64,000 bases of DNA, from NCBI GenBank assembly GCA_905221605.1, contig CAJNDS010002216.1:208001-272000 (forward strand). The letters run 5' to 3'. Position numbers and translations under genes: made by a program. The stretch comes from Symbiodinium natans (Eukaryota > Sar > Dinophyceae > Suessiales > Symbiodiniaceae). Shown piece by piece: positions 58,425 to 64,000 of this stretch; within the stretch, counting starts at the first letter, position 1; each line of letters opens with the position of its first letter. Under the pieces are notes generated by a model. That model saw only the letters and a program-made list of their open reading frames with translations, was not told where the DNA came from and made no database searches.

Positions 58425-58590
58425 GTATTGGGCCTCTAATCCCCATAATCAACCCCATAAAGGGCCCTTATGGCCTAGGATGGCTGTGAAAAACCTCTGA
58501 AACATGTGATGATCCTCCTAAACCCAATAAGAAATGAAATGCCCCAAAGGCCTACCGAGTAGGGCAGAATTAGCCCGTCCTGGTTAGGAG
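58425..58590. mobile_element. Family N element carrying a nested family A element
   Basis: A family A copy (58475-58559, CTAGGATGG...GGCCTACCGAG) interrupts an element with ends related to 50755-50852 (…CCCATAATCAACCCC and TTAGCCCGTCCTGG). Confidence 0.5.
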
Positions 58591-59708
58591 CTGCTTTGGG
58601 GGGGATTGCGCAAGGAAGCCCTCCTCACGGACGGAGTAGGGGCATGTGGGCCCTTGTAAACACCGCGGGGATTCGGCGAGCCCTTGGCTTAGGGTTTGGG
58701 GTTGAGGGTTTAGGGACCCTAAAAGCACTGATGCGGCTCACAAGAGCGCGCAAGGCAGGAGTGGGGCGGGGGTGATGGAGATTGCGGCTCCCGTTTACGG
58801 ACACCTTCTGCACGAGTTGCGCTGCTACAGTTCCCCCAAACAAAGCGACCCCTCCGAACAGGGCTTCAGGGTACTTTAGGGCTGTAGGCTTCTTAAGGGT
58901 TTCAAGGTAATTCGCGGGATTCATTTCGAGCAAGGACCTGGGCGTGGAAACTAAGATCCGAGCACTTGGATTTGGACCTGAGGGAGGCCGTGGGCTTGTG
59001 CTCAAGGCCCCTGTGCTCGGGGTCTAAATCAGAAAAACCCCTACACCCTATACACCCTAGAAACCCTAGAAACCCTAAAAACCGGATAAACCCCATAAAC
59101 CCGATGAACCCGATAAACCCTAAACAGTCAGCCGTAAACCCCCAAACCCTACATCCTAAATCCTAAACCCTGAACCCGAAAGGATACTGAAGACGGACTC
59201 CCCCGAACAAACCCCTCCCAGATAGATTGAAAGGCAGCGCCCTCGACACATCCCTGAACTGATCCCTCATTCTGGGGTTTTGGGCTTAGGCTTTGAGGGG
59301 CTTAGGGTGAGCATCACTGAATTTGACTCAAACAGTCGGGGTTTAGGGGAACAGGGTTTCAGGAACTTGTATCCCTTCACGTACTTGATCTCTTTTGTTT
59401 AGGGCCCAAGGGGTTTACTAATACTCACCGATGCTTGGCTGGGAATATGGGGGGGGGGCCTGGAGCACAACCATCAAAGGATCCGCTCTCCCCCGCGAAG
59501 CATCCCGATAGACCCCTTCGGCCCAAAGCCCCCCAACACCAGGAACCTCAAGCCTTGGAAACCCCTCTTCTGCCCATGCCTATGTAAATCCCAGCTACGT
59601 TCCTGAGTACCCGACAAAGGTGAACGGTGCCCCTTTAAGGGAGCAAGGGTACTTGCTAGGCTAAATAGAGTTTAGGGCTTAGGGTTTAAGGCTTAGGGCT
59701 CAGGGCTT

Positions 59709-59778
59709 AGGGCTTAGTAGGGCTTAGTAGGGCTTAGTAGGGCTTAGTAGGGCTTAGTAGGGCTTAGTAGGGCTTAGG
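59709..59778 (+). repeat. Decamer array GGGCTTAGTA
   Basis: Six or seven units of a 10-mer derived from the telomere-like motif by adding TAG. Confidence 0.85.
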
Positions 59779-59935
59779 GTTTAGGGCTTAGGGCTTGGGG
59801 TTTAGGGCTTAGGGCTGAGGGTAGCAACTCTTCCCGCGGGCCCTCCTGGGTCCTACTGTCGAGCAAGCAACTGCTTCCAGCAAGCACAAGGGAAGCTTAT
59901 GGGTACCTTCCATAGCTTTATGTGCTCCATATGGG

Positions 59936-60094
59936 CATTTCCCAAAATAGGGGGTACCCAAATAGTAGACTAGAATCCCCTTAAAGGGACCCCCCAAAAA
60001 GGGTACACCCCCTATTTCCCAAAATAGGGGTACCCAAATAGACTCGAATCCCCCTAAAGGGGCCCCCCCAAAAAGAGTACACCCCCTATCTTCG
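59936..60094 (+). repeat. Two tandem copies of an about 78-bp unit
   Basis: The unit CCCAAAATAGGGGTACCCAA...GGGTACACCCCCTATTT occurs twice in a row with few changes. Related words occur near 29194-29360. Confidence 0.6.
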
Positions 60095-60161
60095 GAAGTA
60101 GAGCCAAGGGCGACGCAAAGGAGGCTTAGGGTTTTCAAGCTCAAGCTGCCCAAGACGCAGA

Positions 60162-60371
60162 AACCCTAAACCCTAAACCCTAAACCCTAAACCCTAAACC
60201 CTAAATCCTAAACCCTAAACCCTAAACCCTAAACCCTAAACCCTAAACCCTAAACCCTAAACCCTAAACCCTAAAACCCTAACCCCTAAACCCTAAACCC
60301 TAAACCCTAAAACCCTAAACCCTAAACCCTAAACCCTAAACCCTAAACCCTAAACCCTAAACCCTAAACCC
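60162..60371 (-). repeat. CCCTAAA array, longest in the window
   Basis: About 29 units over 210 bp with a few CCCTAAAA slips. Confidence 0.95.
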
Positions 60372-60765
60372 CCCTACAGGTGGCAGATCCAGGGCTCCCC
60401 ACGCAATGTTGCTCTGCTTCAAAGAAGGAGCAAGTGTCCCATCCGAAGGTAGCTAGCTGCGCCGCGTCGAAAAGTCAAGAGATGGTCTTTATATAACTAA
60501 GTAAATAAACAGATAAATACATAAATATATATATATATACATATATATATATATTTATTTCTTTATATTTACTTTTTAGACTTGAAGATGGCAATGTTGG
60601 CCTTTTTCCCCCCCAAAGGCCACGAATGACAAGTGTGCTGACACAAACAGCTTCGCTGTGAACCCGAGGGAATCCAGGGGTTCTGAAGCCAGAAAAGCGG
60701 ATGCAGCGTGTGGCTGGGCTGAGGGTTAGGGGTTAGGGGTCAGGGGTTAGGGGTTAGGGTTTAGG

Positions 60766-60865
60766 GTTTAGTAGGGTTTAGCAGGGTTTAGCAGGGTTTA
60801 GTAGGGTTTAGTAGGGTTTAGTAGGGTTTAGTAGGGTTTAGTAGGGTTTAGTAGGGTTTAGGGTT
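60766..60865 (+). repeat. Decamer array GGGTTTAGTA
   Basis: About nine units, two with GCA in place of GTA; the same kind of expansion as at 59709. Confidence 0.85.
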
Positions 60866-60989
60866 CGTCGTGGGCTTGGGGTCAATCTCCACACGCAAAG
60901 TAAACAGGCTCGGACCAACAGGGCCACCAATTACACAGCTGGTCCCTTACAGGGGTCTCTTCCGTACGCCCTCAAACTCTCTAACACTT

Positions 60990-61118
60990 ACCTGGGGCTC
61001 TATATTTGCCTACAGTTTAGTCGTAACTACCCGTAATTGGTAGGTACCCTAAACCCTAAACCCTAAAGAGGGTCCCAACCCTAAACCCATAAAGAACGGT
61101 AGGTAAAGAGGGTCCCAG
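60990..61118. mobile_element. Family E element with an internal CCCTAAA insertion
   Basis: Left arm ACCTGGGGCTCTATATTTGC, right arm GGTAGGTAAAGAGGGTCCCA; CCCTAAA units and a partial copy of the right arm sit between them. Confidence 0.6.
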
Positions 61119-61175
61119 CTAGTTCTTGGGAATGTGCATGGCGTTGTGCACCAGGGACTCTTGGACAGCCCATGT
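61119..61175 (-). CDS. Possible last exon of an otherwise unseen gene
   Basis: Minus-strand island reading AVQESLVHNAMHIPKN and a TAG at 61119, placed between a palindromic element and a telomere-like array. Given how small exons are in this genome it may be a real terminal exon, but no partner exon was found, so this rests on protein-like appearance alone. Confidence 0.25.
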   Translation of the reverse strand, partial: TWAVQESLVHNAMHIPKN

Positions 61176-62691
61176 GTAGGGTTTAGGGTTTAGGGTTTAG
61201 GATTTAGGGTTTAGGGTTTAGGGTTCAGGGTTTAGGGTTTAGGGGCTTAGCGTTTAGGGTTTAGGGTACGGTGCTGCCCAAAAGGTCCCTGTAAATGCTC
61301 AGTTCCTGTCAGAGGAGCCTGAAGCCATAATTCTGATTAAGGACTGTTGGTATAAGGGGGAACATCCCAAGCCCGAAACCATAAACCCGGGTCGTTCGTT
61401 CAACAGGGTTCTTGTTAAGGAACTTCTTAGATAAGTTACCATCATGAGGGTATTTTCAAGTAAAATGCTATCGTGCCCTTGTGAGGGCAACTGATTCTCA
61501 GTTCATGAACAAGAAACCCAGAAAAATTGCGGTCTTGATCGGAAAAGCACATCAACGACACCCCTAGAAAACTCGTACTTGAGGAAACCCCCCCTACCGC
61601 CTACCCTCATGTTCAGAGTTCAGGGGGTTTTGGGGGGCAGAAGGGCTTTGGAGGCGTTGGCGGGTAGAAGGGGTTTAGGGGACATGGGTAGGAGCTTTCC
61701 TTAGTTAGGGTTCCAGGTGCACGGTTTAGGCATTGGGAGCCCTGAAAAAACTCAACTATTAGGTTGACGCCGGAAAACCCAACCCTAAACCCTGAACCCT
61801 GAACCCTAAACCCAAACGCCATGAGCCTTGTGAACCACTAAACAGCCATGAGGAAAGCATTCTTTGACATTGCAAAAACAAACCGGCCCCTTGTTGCCCC
61901 GAGCCCCTGCCAGCTCCCGCAGATGAAGACATGATACTGCCAGTCCTTCATACGTACGGACCGTAAGGACCACTGTCGACTTTCCCTAAACCCTAAACCC
62001 TAAACCCTAAACCCTAATCCCTAATTAATCCCTAATCCCTAAACTCTATAGTCCCTCAACCCTAAACCCTGGACCTAAATCGGGTTTATGTAGGGTTTGG
62101 ATAGGGCACAGCCTTTTGTCCAACAGGCGCGCCCTGTGTGCACCTTGCCCAGCTCACCTCTCACCTCGCAGGCGGTGCCATGGGTTCAAGGCATTGGAGT
62201 GCAGGGTTTGGGGTTTAGGGTTTAGGGTTTAGGGTTTCGGGTTTCGGGTTTAGGGTTTAGGGCTTAGGGCTTAGGGTTTAGGCTTTAGGGTTTAGTTTAG
62301 GGCTTAGCCCTAACCCTATTATAACCACCGGCAGTATAAACAAAGTGGAACCCAGTTTGGGATGTTCTGAACCTCAGGGGGGTTCACTTGGGCCGTTCGG
62401 ACACTCTGGCAATTAAGTTGGCTGAAATTGAAGATTTGGATGATTGGCGCAAGGAAAAGGGTTCTCCCCTTTCAGGTTTGCACTGGGGACAGTCTGGGCG
62501 GATGGGCCCTTTCATTGATTCTTTCGAATTGGTGCCCAATATCTCTATTTATTTCCTGCCCTAATTCCCTCATTCCCTACTAAGAACCAGGGGGTCTTTA
62601 TCGACACGTCACGCATCCACGCCAGCAACTGTTTGCAAGGGCAGCGATGAAAACCATCGCGCTCCACAGAGAAAGCAATTACCTCGCTGCC

Positions 62692-63667
62692 TCATCTTTC
62701 ATTACTACAGTCATGGTTAGGAGGCACTTTCTGCAGCCAGCCCATGGGGTTGTTGGTGAAGAGATAGTACTCGAAGTCTCGGCGAATCCGGTAATACGGT
62801 GCAAGGGTCAGGAATTCCTTCACCGCTGCATAGGGCCCCTCTCCGGCCCGATGCAATGTGCGATCCAAGCGCGTGTCCTGTACAAGTATCCAGCCGCAGG
62901 GCTTCACCTATACTGAACTTGGAACCCTAGCAAAAACTAAAATTTCGCGTGATTCTTAGGAATTAAAGTACTGTACCCAAAAAACTAAATTTTATTTCTA
63001 ATTGTGCCCAAGTAACCAGGTCGTGATACATAAGCAAGTTGGACAGGACGGAATGTCTTCTGTGGCGCCCGTCTTCGATGATGAACACGCTGCTGGCGTT
63101 GAAGTCCCTCAGCAGCTTCCTGACCAAAGCGCTCACGTTACGCCAGGTGGGATCTCCGACGATGGGCCGCACCGCAGTGCCCCACAAGGGGCTGGAGGAG
63201 GCAAGGACCTCTGGCACGTACCCTGTGTGTGATCTCGACACGCGATCAAAGGGATCGATGGTGATGACGTGCGACGCGGGGTTGTAAGCCGTCATCATTT
63301 CGGCATAGAACACGGCAGCGCCGCCGGTATTCGTTCCAAACTCAATCAACACATCTGGCTTGGCTTTATACAGGAAGTGCTGGATTGCGAAAGCATCTAA
63401 GGGGTTTTGCTCCATAATCATGCCCCGCCACCTCTGCTTGTCGTACAGCACCCGACGCTCGAACAAGTACTCCATTCCAATGACAATGTCGTCAACTGTA
63501 AGCTTCTTGCCGTTCCCCAAGTCCACCACCTGGTCCTTGTCAACATAGATGCTGTGCTCCGCTGGCAGGGGCGGCGGTATGTCCAACTCGATGTTGAACT
63601 CGGCGCACACGCCCACACACATCGAAGCCACCAAACTGAGGCGCGCCACTCTGCTGCTTTCCCACAT
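62692..63667 (-). CDS. CmcI-like SAM-dependent methyltransferase with signal peptide
   Basis: Exons 63667-63017 and 62907-62692 join in frame across a 109-bp GT-AG introner to give 288 residues. The ATG at 63667 begins a probable signal peptide (SLVASMCVGVCA, residues 11-22). The rest fits the CmcI / rhamnosyl O-methyltransferase family named after cephalosporin hydroxylase: the SAM motif EFGTNTGG at 109-116, the acidic residue in ITIDPF (D138), the DxxH-type metal site in IIEDGRHRRH (199-205), and after the intron VKPCGWILVQDT followed by the family's C-terminal GPYAAVKEFL. The join at HDL|VKPCGW restores a family-typical stretch. Substrate unknown; members methylate sugars or small molecules. 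The second-exon reading frame ends at TGA in 62692-62694. Confidence 0.82.
62908..63016 (-). mobile_element. Introner, family I, as a GT-AG intron in the methyltransferase gene
   Basis: A 109-bp intron starting GTTACTTGGGC and ending CCAAGTTCAGTATAG. GGT occurs at both ends. It is the same family as 10285 and 49021 but has a GT donor because the target began with GT. Confidence 0.85.
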
Positions 63668-64000
63668 GTTTCCTAGAATTCTAAACCCTAAACCCTAAAA
63701 CCTTAAACCCTAAACCCTTCCACAAGGCCGCTCGCAGGAGGAGGCCAAAGGGAGGCATTCGATATTCCAAGCATCTGGAAATGTGGGGCTATGGTTATTG
63801 GGTTGAGGGTTTTGGGGTTTAGGGTTTGCATTTGGGTCTTAGCCAAGCCCCTAAGTCCTGAACGATTCGAGACTCATCTGGTAGGGTTTAGGTCTAGTCT
63901 AGTTTAGGGTTTAGGGTTTAGGCTTTAGGGTTGATAGGGTTCAGAGTTCAGGGTTGAGGGTTGAAAGGTTGAGGGCTGAGGGGTTTCATTTCCAGGCCCG

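Larger units (their letters stand above)
58000..62640. other. Region between B56 copy 2 and the methyltransferase gene
   Basis: Telomere-like arrays, palindromic elements, tandem repeats and short unique islands (58600-59000, 59400-59650, 60370-60720, 61280-61600, 62330-62560). None of the islands gave a convincing gene, though single small exons could be hidden there. Confidence 0.4.

Noticed and set aside
62100-62200. tRNA-like segment with GGTTCAAG
   Set aside because: No cloverleaf could be folded by eye around it.
1-64000. The window as a chromosome end because of TTTAGGG repeats
   Set aside because: The arrays are short, in both orientations, and separated by coding exons over the whole 64 kb.
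1-64000. Plant or green-algal origin because TTTAGGG is the Arabidopsis-type telomere unit
   Set aside because: GC/GA donors with AG|G acceptors, micro-exons, introners and the bipartite leader fit a dinoflagellate better. I cannot exclude a related alveolate.

Overview
The window looks like nuclear DNA of a dinoflagellate (alveolate). Four things point there: short TTTAGGG-type telomere-like arrays scattered everywhere in both orientations; genes split by introns with GC, GA or GT donors and acceptors that are nearly always AG followed by G; a protein built of 'LSNxLWAxAKL' repeats behind a signal-plus-transit leader; and many short palindromic elements, some of which are themselves the introns. 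No bacterial, viral or organellar features were seen.

Two tandem copies of one gene dominate the window, both on the minus strand. I read them as the regulatory B56 (B') subunit of protein phosphatase 2A. Copy 1 runs from 33032 down to 1818 in 31 exons. Copy 2 runs from 57978 down to 34860 in 30 exons. Exons are 19 to 75 nt long, so no ORF search shows the gene. I assembled it by comparing the copies: the same short islands recur in the same order, differ mostly at third codon positions, and join in frame to about 487 and 488 residues. The introns (83 bp to over 6 kb) consist of telomere-like arrays, microsatellites and palindromic elements.

Other minus-strand genes sit inside B56 introns. 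A gene of unknown function (9804-11006) and another candidate (11605-12171) lie in one intron of copy 1. A 587-residue repeat protein with a plastid-type leader (47211-45348) and a 202-residue ankyrin-like protein (49373-48664) lie in two neighbouring introns of copy 2. Upstream of copy 2, at the right end of the window, is a 288-residue secreted CmcI-like methyltransferase (63667-62692).

The introns of these small genes are about 94 to 320 bp and are copies of the same palindromic element families that are scattered through the window. Most are flanked by 2-5 bp direct repeats, as expected of transposable introners. Often the first bases of the duplicated target act as the 5' splice site. 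This explains the mixed GC/GA/GT donors and is the most interesting biology here. Copy 1 of B56 also has an intron in its last coding exon that copy 2 lacks, again flanked by a short repeat.

The rest (1-1800, 33050-34850, 58000-62600, 63680-64000) holds more arrays and elements, a few isolated exon-like islands, and stretches where I see nothing definable.
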